NCBI RefSeq assembly: GCF_001039355.2 | Contig: NW_019775835.1 | Coordinates: forward strand, 73,013 to 137,012 | From: Lingula anatina | Lineage: Eukaryota > Brachiopoda > Lingulata > Lingulida > Lingulidae | Direction of reading: 5' to 3' | DNA: 64,000 bases | Part shown: piece by piece, positions 50,201 to 60,755 of the stretch | Layout: every line of letters starts with the position of its first letter | Numbering within the stretch: the first letter of the stretch is position 1 | Notes under the pieces: model-generated | Told to the model about the DNA's origin: nothing | What the model saw: only the letters and a program-made list of their open reading frames with translations | Database searches by the model: none | Program-made: the position numbers and the translations under genes

Positions 50201-53200
50201 AAAAGGCAATTTATTTCATTTTTTTTCTTTTTATTATGTCATTAAATGAAGCTGTAATAGTGGCTTATTGGTAATTTATGTTCTCAGCAATTATTGTGAA
50301 CTATGTGAACTTTAAACTAAATGTTGGACTTGGCAGCAGGAAGTATGACTTTGTAAGTGTAGCCAATGGAGGTTTCATTTTTTCTTTTTATGATGTCATT
50401 AAATGAAGCTGTAATGGTGGCTTATTGATAATTTATGTTCTCAGTAATTATTTTGAACTATGTGAACTATGAACTAAATGTTGGTGCACTGTTATGTCAG
50501 ACTTAAACATTTACTGCAATATTTTTTGTCATCAAAATAAATCGTGTCTGTTGGGAACTTGAATTTTTTTTGCTTTTACACAGAATTGGTTAGTATTTTT
50601 CTACATGTTTTATTTCTGTTTTTCTTCCACAGCACGGATGACTACACCCTGTCTATAGAGGCGCCAGGGAACTGGTGGGGATCCCCCTATGACCTCGCCA
50701 TCAGGGGAAGAATTCTGGATTTTGAAGATGGCCGCTACAAGCACTTGTACCGAGCACCCAAGAACTGGGAAGACTGGTGGCGCTGGAATGTGTGGAGAGA
50801 GGAGTGGCAGGGGAGACACCCCGAGGAAACTTTTTACCAGATTTATAATGTCACCTATGACCCTCCGCTTTATTCTAATAAATCCCTGCTACAAGGTGAG
50901 AGCGGTTTGCCAAACTAGTTATCTGGTTACCTGTGGAAGCTGTTAATTGATTGTTGTGAAATTTGAAAGTTGGATTCTGTGTAGTTGGGCTGTTATGGTT
51001 TCTTCAAAACATTGCAAAAATTTTGCCAAGCTGATAATCTGGTGAAGCTATGGAAAGCCTCTCATTGATTGATGTGAAGTTTGAAAGTTGGATTCTGTGC
51101 ATTTGGCTGTCGTGGTTTCTTGAAAACAGTACAAAAATGTTCCCAGGTTAATAATCTAGTTACCCGTGGAAAGCCTCCAATTAATTGATGTGAAATTTGA
51201 AAGTTGGATTCTGTGTAGTTGGACTGTAATGATTTCTTGAAAACAGTACAAAAAATTTGCTAATATGATAATCTGGTTACCTGTTTAAAGGTCCTTTACT
51301 AATAAACAGGTGTTGTATAAGTGCGCATATTGCCTTCCTAATTTGCACTTCATTCTCATCAAAAGGCAGGTGTTGAATTTTGGACATTAAATCCTGTGAC
51401 GTCTTTCACACACCTAAATTATGTTGCAATTTATGTAAGATTTTTCTTTCTTAGAAATTATGAATTAAAGATATCATTCCTGACTTTTTGTTAAAAATTT
51501 TTCCAGGATTTTGTCAGCCGGGTTGGCATGAATACAACAATCGCTGTTTTTACTACATGGGTGGACTGCTGCCATTTTACAGAGCCAAACAACAGTGTGA
51601 GGTAAGCCTGGGAAGGCTTCTGGGAGATTGATATTTTTTTCTTTTTTTTTTTAATTAATAATTGGCATCATTTGTCATTACTATGATTGCTATATGTCTG
51701 AAATAAAGCACTTTTAGATGAATCTCCTCATTTCTTATACACTTAAAAGTTTAGGCTCTGAATTTGGTGTAAAATAATCATTCAGAGTTATACCAACTGT
51801 TGAAGGCATATACCTGGTAAATTTTATTTGTACAACTGTAAAATTTCAGGGTTATTTATATTTTAATGTTTTGTCTGTGTGCTGGATAATATGACCCAAT
51901 ATCTGTGATTGATGATGCTGTTTTTGATTTCAAGCCCAAATATGACTGAAGTAAATGTCTTCATATTCCTTACTTTCAGCTTGAGGGGGGTATTATAGCA
52001 GACGCCAAAGATGCCTTGAACTTCCTGGGTGGTCTGGTCATCCAGGACCAGGCTGATTACACACATTTCTGGAAAGTTTGGCTCTACCACACCATCACTG
52101 AGGGTTATTGTTCCGCCATGTTGAACTACCAGCCTATAGCCACCGACTGTCATGAGAGGCTGCCGTACATTTGTGAGAAGAGTAAGTTCATTCTGTGTTA
52201 AGATTGTACATTTTATTTCCCTCTGCGCTTGCCTACATAATCAAGACACATTTAACATCAGTTTAACGAACCCCTAGCGTTTGTCTGTGTATGGGCAATT
52301 TTTCTCACATGTTAGTGCTATACTCTCTAGTGTGACAGGACCTTTATTTCCTCATCACCAACTGTAAGTTCAACAGATATTTTAGCTGTAATACTGGACA
52401 GAGTTCATATAGGCCACGTAATGTCAGATACATAGATGCTGTGTGGCACGTACCAAGTGGGCTTTCACCAAAATTTGATCATGAAGTTTAAGCTAAGTTT
52501 AAGTGAAGGCCAAGTTAAATTTATTTAGGAAATCCGCCTTTTGGCTCTTGTGAATTGGAACACAAAAAATACTGGAGTAATCAAAAAAGAATAAATTCAG
52601 TATACTTTGTTTAATGTTGAATGTTTAAGTATAATTGGAAAATTATTTTCCTTCTGTTCAGGTAAAATAAAGCTGAGAGATTTGAAAGACAGATGCAAGA
52701 ATTGAGTGATTTTGAATAACATTTAAGATTTTTAAATTTAAGTTTGATTAAAAGATTTGTTTTGATAAATAATAAGATATTTAATGAGATGTTTTTGATT
52801 ATTGTAACTTTCAGTTCCTGTGGTGCCTTACTTCCCGTTCAACTGGAGCTGGGTGATAATTGTGGTCTCTGTGATGGGAGTTATCGTCCTCATCCTCATC
52901 ATCATCATCTGCCTTGCATATCTTAAAGCCAAGCGTCGCACAAAAGAAAGGCTAGAGCGCAGAGAAGTCATCCGTAATTCCATGCGCTCCGTGAAGTCGA
53001 CAGGCACTGGCGGCTTCAACAGTTTCCGTGCTCAGAAAAAGAAGCCACGACAGCCCGAAGTCCACGTCAACATGCATCCTGATCTGACCGTGTCCGGAGT
53101 CACCATAGACGACACAAGTGACGACTCCATGGACAAGACCAAATTGGAGGGTCTGAGCACAGGCTCCACCTTTGATTACCCCTCCAGGAATGGCAGTGTT

Positions 53201-53707
53201 ATGTATGACAGTGACAAGGAGGACATGTACCCACCGAAACTGGAAAATGAAGTGACCACTTTCACTGACCGGTCTGCTGAACCCAGTGTTATTGACAGTG
53301 ACCATGATGATTACTATCCGCCCAAACTTGAGAATGAAATTCCTAACCTGAGCACCAGGCCAGTCTATGGGATCTACCAAAACATGGGCTATGATGATCG
53401 TAGTCTGGACAGTAGGAGCGGCATCGACACCCCTCCGCGTTCCGTGAGCACGCCGCAACAAACCAGGATGACTTTAGAGTTTGAAAACAAGGGTTATGAG
53501 GACAGCCTTGAGAGACGCCCTAAAACTCTTAAAGCTTACACTCCAGCTGGCAAACTGAGTGATGACTCAGACAGTCTGAGTGACAAAGCATCACTGAGCA
53601 AAGCTGATTCAGACTCTGATGATGACGATGTCAAACCAGACCTGAATTCTAGCGTTAATTCTTTAAGGAACGGCCAGCGCCCACCTCCTCAGGAAACTGA
53701 AATATGA
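35207..53707 (+). CDS. bark: Protein bark beetle / Anakonda homologue, 20 exons, 2879 aa
   Basis: In Drosophila this single-pass protein organises tricellular septate junctions. Exons: 35207-35458, 37543-37724, 38797-38990, 39359-39694, 40044-40264, 40467-40761, 41061-42544, 42985-43228, 43571-43718, 44097-44489, 44728-44948, 45338-45508, 45834-48200, 48699-49057, 49443-49582, 49980-50159, 50633-50895, 51507-51601, 51980-52181, 52815-53707. The total is 8640 nt in one frame. Features by residue: signal peptide 1-24; three repeats each of a beta-helix region with an SRCR domain (about 114-220, 956-1065, 1788-1905); CUB-like regions (about 393-493 and ending near 1323); N-[WY]-W-G motifs at 819, 1647 and 2409; a C-type lectin-like domain at about 2484-2582; a membrane helix at about 2594-2617; and a 262-residue cytosolic tail ending ETEI, a class I PDZ ligand. 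Many N-x-S/T sites fit a glycosylated surface protein. Exon 13 alone is 2.4 kb. Confidence 0.95.
38110..38182 (-). tRNA. tRNA-Val (anticodon AAC)
   Basis: The minus strand gives a 73-nt cloverleaf. The anticodon stem TCTGC/GCAGA encloses loop CTAACAC (anticodon AAC, forward bases 38147-38149). The T-arm is CCCGG-TTCGATC-CCGGG and the B box GGTTCGATCC is perfect. The acceptor stem pairs except for one C-A mismatch at position 3:70. Downstream on the minus strand is a run of at least 14 T (forward A at 38095-38108), a strong Pol III terminator. The gene lies antisense inside bark intron 2. It is probably functional, but the mismatch leaves some doubt. Confidence 0.92.
38622..38642. repeat. Poly-A tract in bark intron 2
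   Basis: A homopolymer of about 20 A follows 'ttttgttacag'. It is a simple repeat with no associated element recognised. Confidence 0.6.
42943..42970. repeat. (TC)n tract in bark intron 7
   Basis: A dinucleotide TC repeat immediately upstream of the exon 8 acceptor (CTAG, ending 42984) supplies the polypyrimidine tract. Length polymorphism here could affect exon 8 splicing. Confidence 0.7.
50133..50485 (+). repeat. Tandem repeat (193-bp unit) copying the bark exon 16 donor edge
   Basis: The last 27 coding bases of exon 16, its donor and intron sequence recur once, offset by 193 bases. 'ggacttggcagcaggaa' is at 50133 and again at 50326, each followed by 'tatgactttgtaagtg'. The second copy gives an extra donor inside the intron. 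Confidence 0.8.
50919..51285. repeat. Tandem repeat in bark intron 17, about three units of 117 bp
   Basis: Units share 'tgaaagttggattctgtg' and 'ggtttcttgaaaacagtac' and begin with 'ataatctggttacctgtgg'-like sequence near 50919, 51033 and 51150; a partial fourth start is near 51267. The copies are diverged and non-coding. Confidence 0.75.
53206..53340 (+). other. Duplicated motif in the Bark cytoplasmic tail
   Basis: Within the last exon two motifs, DSDKEDMYPPKLENEV and DSDHDDYYPPKLENEI, lie 29 codons apart (tyrosines at residues about 2721 and 2750). The acidic run plus Y-P-P-K-L-E-N-E looks like a short linear interaction motif. The partner is unknown. Confidence 0.7.
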
Positions 53708-55678
53708 GATGTAGATGAAGTTTGTGAAAGATAATCCTGATTGAGTGAAAAGTCATGCAAAATGTTCAAGCATTGTTGTGAATCAATGGAAAAAAATTGG
53801 AACAGCAGAAAAAAATCAATACAAAAAAAGAGCAAATGTGTTGCAAATTAGTTCTGGCTGTGTGTCACGAACCAGAAGGATCTCCCGAAGTAACAATTTC
53901 ATGACAAATGAAGCAAGCAATTTTGCTGGAGGACAGCAGTCGGCTTCCAAGTGCCATCTAAGGTTTTTGAATCGTGTGGCCTAGCACAGCATTTATGTTT
54001 AAAAAAAACATTGAACTGTTATTTTTAGCAATCAGGGATTTGAAGAATTTGAAGGCTGTTTATATACATTTAGATACATGGATTTTTATACTTGCCACCA
54101 CCATGGGTGGTCTGAGAAAGCCAAAGTTAATTGTTATGCATGAATAGCTTGCTCATGGAGAATAATTACCTCATAAGAGTCATTGATAATTGCTTGGCTG
54201 ACACCAGTGACTCCATTAGTGACCAAAGTTAGAGGAACTTGAATATTATAGCTGAAAGAGAGGTAGTTTTGCTTCAACAGTTCAGAATTTTATACCTGAG
54301 AGAAGGTACTGTTAAACCAGGGACCATATTTTGTTGGAATTATTTGATGTGTTATCTCAGTTGTTAATTCACACACACACACACACGCGCACACACACAC
54401 ACAGCTTAAACTAAGACTAAAACTGCATACAAGATATGTGAACCTTCACAATCATACCCATGATAGAGTAATTAACATACTATTTTGTAAGTCTCACCAT
54501 GAAGTCCTGTGATTGCTTTTTATTATGTGAAGGGAAATGTAAGTTAGTGACAGGATTTTTTAACAAAATTGACATCAGTGGTTTTTGTGAAAAAAGTGAC
54601 TGATTATTTGAATATTTGTATTTTAAAATAATTAAGTATCAAAATGGAGTAAATATATGTATTATAACACTTGGGACCAGAAAGCAAAGGTTGTATATTT
54701 AGTATTATAGTGAAATGTCTCCTTCAATTTACGTAGGTTGTGAAAATGAAAAGTAGAATGACGTCATCATTACTTGTCCTAATATGACCTGTGTTGAGTT
54801 TAGTATGTTTATGGTTTTTCCATGTTTTAATGTCATTTATTTTCTTGTACATACTATCATACTATGCAGTAGATGTTCCATGAATGCGGTGCTACATGTA
54901 TTGGATAGATTTGCGTGTTTTTTACTTTGCTAGTATGATTGCTCTTTTTTATGTCCTGTTTTTGGCGTAGTAGTTTTGTTTTTTCCATTTAATTCATGTT
55001 TCCCCCCTGTAATGCAACCAACAACCATGTACCATAAAACGTGCAATTAACTTGAAATATGAAACCAATAATTTCAGTTAAAATCTAAAATGTGTGGATA
55101 CGGCAAGTGACGCAAAACGTTGATTAATAGTTTTACCATTATTCCTATTATTGAACAAAGCAAAAATGTATATAATTCTCCTCTTTGGTTTATGAATAGT
55201 CTTTCTTATTTCCACTCTTTCTTCGATGTTTCTTCTTTTATAGTTTGTTTTGCTGTAAAAATTTCATTCCAGATTACAAAATGTTATTATGTTTGTTCCT
55301 GTTTAATGATTGTAGAAATGTGTAAATTAACGCAGTGAAGGTAATCCTCACTTTGCTGTTAGGGGAATATCAATTTATTGGAGTGTTAATTGAAACAGTT
55401 GTATTTGCATTTCATCACAGCACAAATGTTTTTTTTTTCTTTTGCATTTCTGGAAAGTAAGTGGATGGAAATGTTGAACGTTTATAATAGTTAATAAGAT
55501 CCAATATGTCTTTGAACATAATTTTCTGCGCCAGATATGTATTTGTATATTGTTTAGTTAACGTAAAAGTAGCGTCAGTGTACATAGCGCATAACTGGTA
55601 TCGTACATTTGTGTAGAAGCTTTTTATACATTTTCATTTTATTTTGACAAGCTTATTGGATTCAAATTTTATAATAAA
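53708..55678 (+). other. bark 3' UTR / 3' flank
   Basis: Non-coding AT-rich sequence with a (CA)n run at about 54369-54402 and a candidate poly(A) signal AATAAA at 55673-55678. No further exon is recognised. Confidence 0.5.
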
Positions 55679-55961
55679 ATATAAAATTAGGAAGGTGAAT
55701 CTATTGAGGTGATTGCGAAAGTGCAGAATTTAAGCTCTTTTTTTCATGAATAAGTTCGAACACGTACAAACAAACAAGCATCGAACAAGTCGAACTCGTT
55801 CGCACATTTAAAAAAATAACAAAAGGTACCTGCCGTTACCTTGTACACAAGGAGTAATCACGAATACCTTGCATATTATAGTAATGAACATGAAATGCCA
55901 TCGCAGGAAACCAGACCTATTAATTACATGTATGAAACTGGAAAAAACACTCGGAGAGCGC

Positions 55962-57972
55962 AGACATCCGCTCTGGCAACTCAATTTTCATTATAATAAA
56001 TTCAGTGAATCACCAACATTGTGTGATCGATTCTTAGAAAGCCAATTTCTGGCCTATTTTGACAATTTTATCACAAACCGCCCATAATTTTTGTTTTTTT
56101 TAGTTAGGTTTAAAGTAGTTTAGTTTAAAGTAAGCAACAAAGGCAAAAACAACCTCTCCTAATCTTAAAGGGCTTTTTATGAAGAGTGCAGATTCAAATT
56201 TAGAGCTTTTTCAGCCTATGTTCTCTTCAAGTGTTTGCTTACGTCATAGAAGTAATTCTATGCTTATATTGAGTGAACATAGTGGATTAATGCCCAGTGT
56301 CTTCAACTGAACACGTAAAACTAATGAATGAGCAAAGGCGAAATCCCTGGACTATATATATATATATACACACCTAGCGGATGATTTTTGATCCCGCTGT
56401 GTAATATACGTCCACGCCATCTTATCAGATTACGAGATTCAGAAAGCCTGAAATAAAGCGGATTGCCAATTTATTGTCGACTTGATCATGCTGATTACCA
56501 ATTTAGCAAATCGAGGCCATTCTGGTTAACGCAGGAAGTATTATCTACATACACCGGTGATTTTAATTAGAATAGATATAATACATTGTCTCGCCTGCTG
56601 TTACTGATACATACAGCCGGTAGAAAGAATATCGACTACGCTGATGTCTCCTGGTGGTAATTAGTTCCTTGATAGATTTAAGTATTAATACGGTCACACA
56701 AAGGAGGAGATACTAGCAATAAACGATACATTACTATCGACGACATAGCGCCGACATTTTCAATAAATAATGTTAGGCTACGTCTAACGTATTGCGACCA
56801 ACCCATCAAACGTCTTTTGGGAAAAAAGATATATATCGTCTTAATATTGAAGCATTGTGACGCCCTTCACACCTGTACTAATCAGTTATAACACCTGTAT
56901 CGACATAATTGTAGAGCTACACGTCTCCCAGCTTGTCATAGAACGATTTCAAACCATCGTGTGGTTGCTTTCTTACACCTCCTGGTGTATCTTGTATCTT
57001 GTAATCATATATAGAGAGCTTAATTCTTCCCCACTGGAAGATCTGACTGTCATTCTCCCCCCCTCTCTCTCTCAAGTGATAACACAATGGATCAGATACG
57101 AAGTCCATTATCCGCAATATTTGTATGATAAACGAGAGACTGGAAGTTACACATCAAAGCACGCGGTTGCCGTGGCAACAAGGTTATTGTTAATTTCCGA
57201 GCTGAAATCCTCGAGAGGCCTTTTGATAGATCTCCACCATCACGAAAGCTGACTAAAGAAAAGTGAAGTCTATTTAGACAGGGTTGTATTTAGTCCAATT
57301 CAAACTGAAGCGCACGGCCAGGCCGTTCTTTGAAGGCCTAATGCAATATCTCATTAAACTACAGATTTCCAAACACACTTACTGTTTAGGCATGTATGTA
57401 TTTTGTTTAGAAATGACAAAAAAGGCAAAACTGAAGAAAGTGATTTTAACATGTCAGAGAGATATATCTTTTGGCAAGGCAGAGGGCATATATTGTCTGG
57501 AATAAGACGAAGAATACAAACTACCACTGCTCGCAATCTTGTTGATATATGGACTCTTTTAATGTCTGGCCCCAGAAAATACACTTTCGCTGTTCGCGGT
57601 GTGATATTACCCAGAAGGAAGGAGCGAAATATGTTCTTTTCAAGCGCCATTGCCCATAACGATTGGATCTACTCCTTGAAAGCAGAGAAAATACTCGTGG
57701 GCAGCCATTATTTTTATCGACCGCAATGTTCCTACATGCAATCAATATATTATCGTGCTCCTATGCAAATGGCAGCAGACACGACTCTTGGAATTGTGAC
57801 TCCAATATATTGTAATTGTCCGCACTGATAAAGCCTCCTTTCAATATTAATAAGCTTTATTTAGACTCCAATGATAATTATTTGTTGAAATGGCCGGGGA
57901 ACCTACAGCCTGTTTCAAACAGTGACGTGCGCGGTGACGTAGGTAGGGGTCCACCAATGACGTTGTGCCGTG
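55962..57972 (+). repeat. Local duplication B, upstream copy
   Basis: About 2.0 kb nearly identical to 58362-60367 (a few substitutions and 1-5 base indels), starting at 'agacatccgctctggcaac'. It ends exactly before the N at 57973. It contains no recognised gene. One ORF of 141 codons here is 181 codons in the other copy, because a short A run differs by one base. Confidence 0.9.
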
Positions 57973-57973
57973 N
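57973..57973. other. Single-N assembly gap at the end of duplication B
   Basis: The N falls exactly where the upstream copy stops matching the downstream copy (after '...gttgtgccgtg'). It is the second such coincidence in this window and probably marks a contig join. Confidence 0.85.
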
Positions 57974-58215
57974 TATTCCGACTGGTAAAAAAGTTGCCAG
58001 GTTAGATTTTAATGAAACTTGATAGTCAATTTTCTCATGCGAAAAGCCACCTTCCATTGACGTGAATAAGTTGCACAGTTTCTGTGACATGAGATATCTA
58101 AAAATGTTAGTGTTGCTATGGCCAAAAAGTGACCAGTTGGCTGCATGACTTCGTCGAGATCTACCTTGCTTCTTACTTCTGAATATCTTCCTACGCGCAG
58201 CCAGTGTATGACTGG

Positions 58216-58340
58216 TAAAAAAGTCGAAAACTCGAAAAGTCAAAAACTATAAAAGTCGCAAACTCGAAAAGTCGAAAACTCTAAAAGTCGCAAACTCGAA
58301 AAGTCGAAAACTCTAAAAGTCGCAAACTCTAAAAGTCGAA
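58216..58340. repeat. 16-bp minisatellite
   Basis: About eight units alternate between 'aaaagtcgaaaactc' and 'taaaagtcgcaaactc' variants, just upstream of duplication B copy 2. The lead-in phrase 'gactggtaaaaaagt' also occurs right after the N at 57978, so the repeat spans this whole insert. Nothing coding is seen. Confidence 0.8.
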
Positions 58341-58361
58341 ATATCCAATAGGGGCCACCAT

Positions 58362-60367
58362 AGACATCCGCTCTGGCAACTCAATTTTCATTATAATAAA
58401 TTCAGTGAATCACCAACATTGTGTGATCGATTCTTAGAAAGCCAATTTCTGGCCTATTTTGACAATTTTATCACAAACCGCCCATAATTTTTGTTTTTTT
58501 AGTTAGGTTTAAAGTAGTTTAGTTTAAAGTAAGCAACAAAGGCAAAAACAACCTCTCCTAATCTTAAAGGGCTTTTTATGAAGAGTGCAGATTCAAATTT
58601 AGAGCTTTTTCAGCCTATGTTCTCTTCAAGTGTTTGCTTACGTCATAGAAGTAATTCTATGCTTATATTGAGTGAACATAGTGGATTAATGCCCATGCAG
58701 TGTCTTCAACTGAACACGTAAAACTAATGAATGAGCAAAGGCGAAATCCCTGGACTATATATACACACACACACCTAGCGGATGATTTTTGATCCCGCTG
58801 TGTAATATACGTCCACGCCATCTTATCAGATTACGAGATTCAGAAAGCCTGAAATAAAGCGGATTGCCAATTTATTGTCGACTTGATCATGCTGATTACC
58901 AATTTAGCAAATCGAGGCCATTCTGGTTAAGGCAGGAAGTATTATCTACATACACCGGTGATTTTAATTAGAATAGATATTATACATTGTCTCGCCTGCT
59001 GTGACTGATACACACAGCCGGTATAAAGAATATCGACTACGCTGATGTCTCCTGGTGGTAATTAGTTCCTTGATAGATTTAAGTATTAATACGGTCACAC
59101 AAAGGAGGAGATACTAGCAATAAACGATACATTACTATCGACGACATAGGGCCGACATTTTCAATAAATAATGTTAGGCTACGTCTAACGTATTGCGACC
59201 AACCTATCAAACGTCTTTTGGGAAAAAGATATATATCGTCTTAATATTGAAGCATTGTGACGCCCTTCACACCTGTACTAATCAGTTATAACGCCTGTAT
59301 CGACATAATTGTAGAGCTACACGTCTCCCAGCTTGTCATAGAACGATTTCAAACCATCGTGTGGTTGCTTTCTTACACCTCCTAGTGTATCTTGTAATCA
59401 TATATAGAGAGCTTAATTCTTCCCCACTGGAAGATCTGACTGTCATTCTCCCCCACCCCCCTCTCTCTCAAGTGATAACACAATGGATGAGATACGAAGT
59501 CCATTATCCGCAATATTTGTATGATAAACGAGAGACTGGAAGTTACACATCAAAGCACGCGGTTGCCGTGGCAACAAGGTTATTGTTAATTTCCGAGCTG
59601 AAATCCTCGAGAGGCCTTTTGATAGATCTACAGCATCACGAAAGCTGACTAAAGAAAAGTGAAGTCTATTTAGACAGGGTTGTATTTAGTCCAATTCAAA
59701 CTGAAGCGCGCGGCCAGGCCGTTCTTTGAAGGCCTAATGCAATATCTCATTAAACTACAGATTTCCAAACACACTTACTGCTTAGGCATGTATGTATTTT
59801 GTTTAGAAATGACAAAAAAAGGCAAAACTGAAGAAAGTGTTTTTAACATGTCAGAGAGATATATCTTTTGGCAAGGCAGAGGGCATATATTGTCTGGAAT
59901 AAGACGAAGAATACACACTACCACTGTTCGCAATCTTGTTGATATATGGACTCTCTTAATGTCTGGCCCCAGAAAATACACTTTCGCTGTTCGCGGTGTG
60001 ATATTACCCAGAAGGAAGGAGCGAAATATGTTCTTTTCAAGCGCCATTGCCCATAACGATTGGATCTACTCCTTGAAAGCAGAGAAAATACTCGTGGGCA
60101 GCCATTATTTTTATCGACCGCAATGTTCCTACATGCAATCAATATATTATCGTGCTCCTATGCAAATGGCAGCAGACACGACTCTTGGAATTGTGACTCC
60201 AATATATTGTAATTGTCCGCACTGATAAAGCCTCCTTTCAATATTAATAAGCTTTATTTAGACTCCAATGATAATTATTTGTTGAAATGGCCGGGACCTA
60301 CAGCCTGTTTCAAACAGTGACGTGCGCGGTGACGTAGGTAGGGGTCCACCAATGACGTTGTGCCGTG
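58362..60367 (+). repeat. Local duplication B, downstream copy
   Basis: Matches 55962-57972. This copy continues without a gap into the 5' region of the convertase gene, so it holds the probable natural upstream region of that gene. Confidence 0.9.
60318..60358 (+). promoter_or_regulatory. Cluster of three TGACGT half-CREs and a CCAAT box
   Basis: TGACGT occurs at 60318-60323, 60330-60335 and 60353-60358, with CCAAT at 60349-60353, about 200 bases upstream of the convertase start codon. The same cluster is in duplication B copy 1 (57923-57963). Proximity and spacing suggest a cAMP-responsive proximal promoter; this is inference. Confidence 0.45.
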
Positions 60368-60557
60368 GGTCGACAATACGGCAGGAACTCCTTCCAGATG
60401 TGACTTTTCGGTTTGCAGATTAATTTCAACTACAGACACGACAATACAGGGACTGAAGAAAACAGAAGGACACTAAGAAGGGTAACTGAAGCAGGGCTGG
60501 AAAACGAACAGACGCGAACTGTTGGAATAGAAAACAGGCAACAAGAGAGGTCGAGGG

Positions 60558-60755
60558 ATGAAAATTTTGGCCATTTCACCATTATGGCGAATGACTGACG
60601 TGTGGTTGTTGCTCGTTTTCCTGAACTGCCATATTTTAAGATCGCTATGTAAGGAGGTTGTTACCAATTCTTGGTTGGTTACCCTTCATGGCGACGGAGG
60701 AGAAGAAATAGCCAAAAGAGTTGCCAAAAATACAGGATTTTCATACATTGGACCG
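60558..60755 (+). CDS. Proprotein convertase (PC2-like), first coding exon
   Basis: Subtilisin/kexin-type convertases cleave prohormones and other precursors at basic sites in the secretory pathway. This exon encodes a signal-peptide-like start (hydrophobic WLLLVFLNCHIL) followed by TNSWLVTLHGDGGEEIAKRV and AKNTGFSYIGP, the fold of the convertase inhibitory prodomain (F/W-x-V-x-x-G-G-x-x-x-A-x-x-A/V-x-x-x-G-F). The LHGDGGEE wording is closer to PC2 than to furin, but the sub-family call is tentative. It ends at a GTAGGT donor in phase 0. Two in-frame ATGs (60558 and 60591) could start it; the first has the better context. The catalytic domain lies beyond the window or in exons I could not find before 64000. 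Confidence 0.7.

Noticed and set aside
58216-58340. Possible CRISPR-like array
   Set aside because: Units are contiguous 16-bp minisatellite repeats with no unique spacers, in an animal genome.
57403-60225. ORFs of 141 and 181 codons in duplication B copies (57403-57828 and 59680-60225), seemingly conserved
   Set aside because: The two copies are nearly identical at all positions, so similarity is not evidence of selection. A one-base difference in an A run changes the frame between copies, and no family features are visible.
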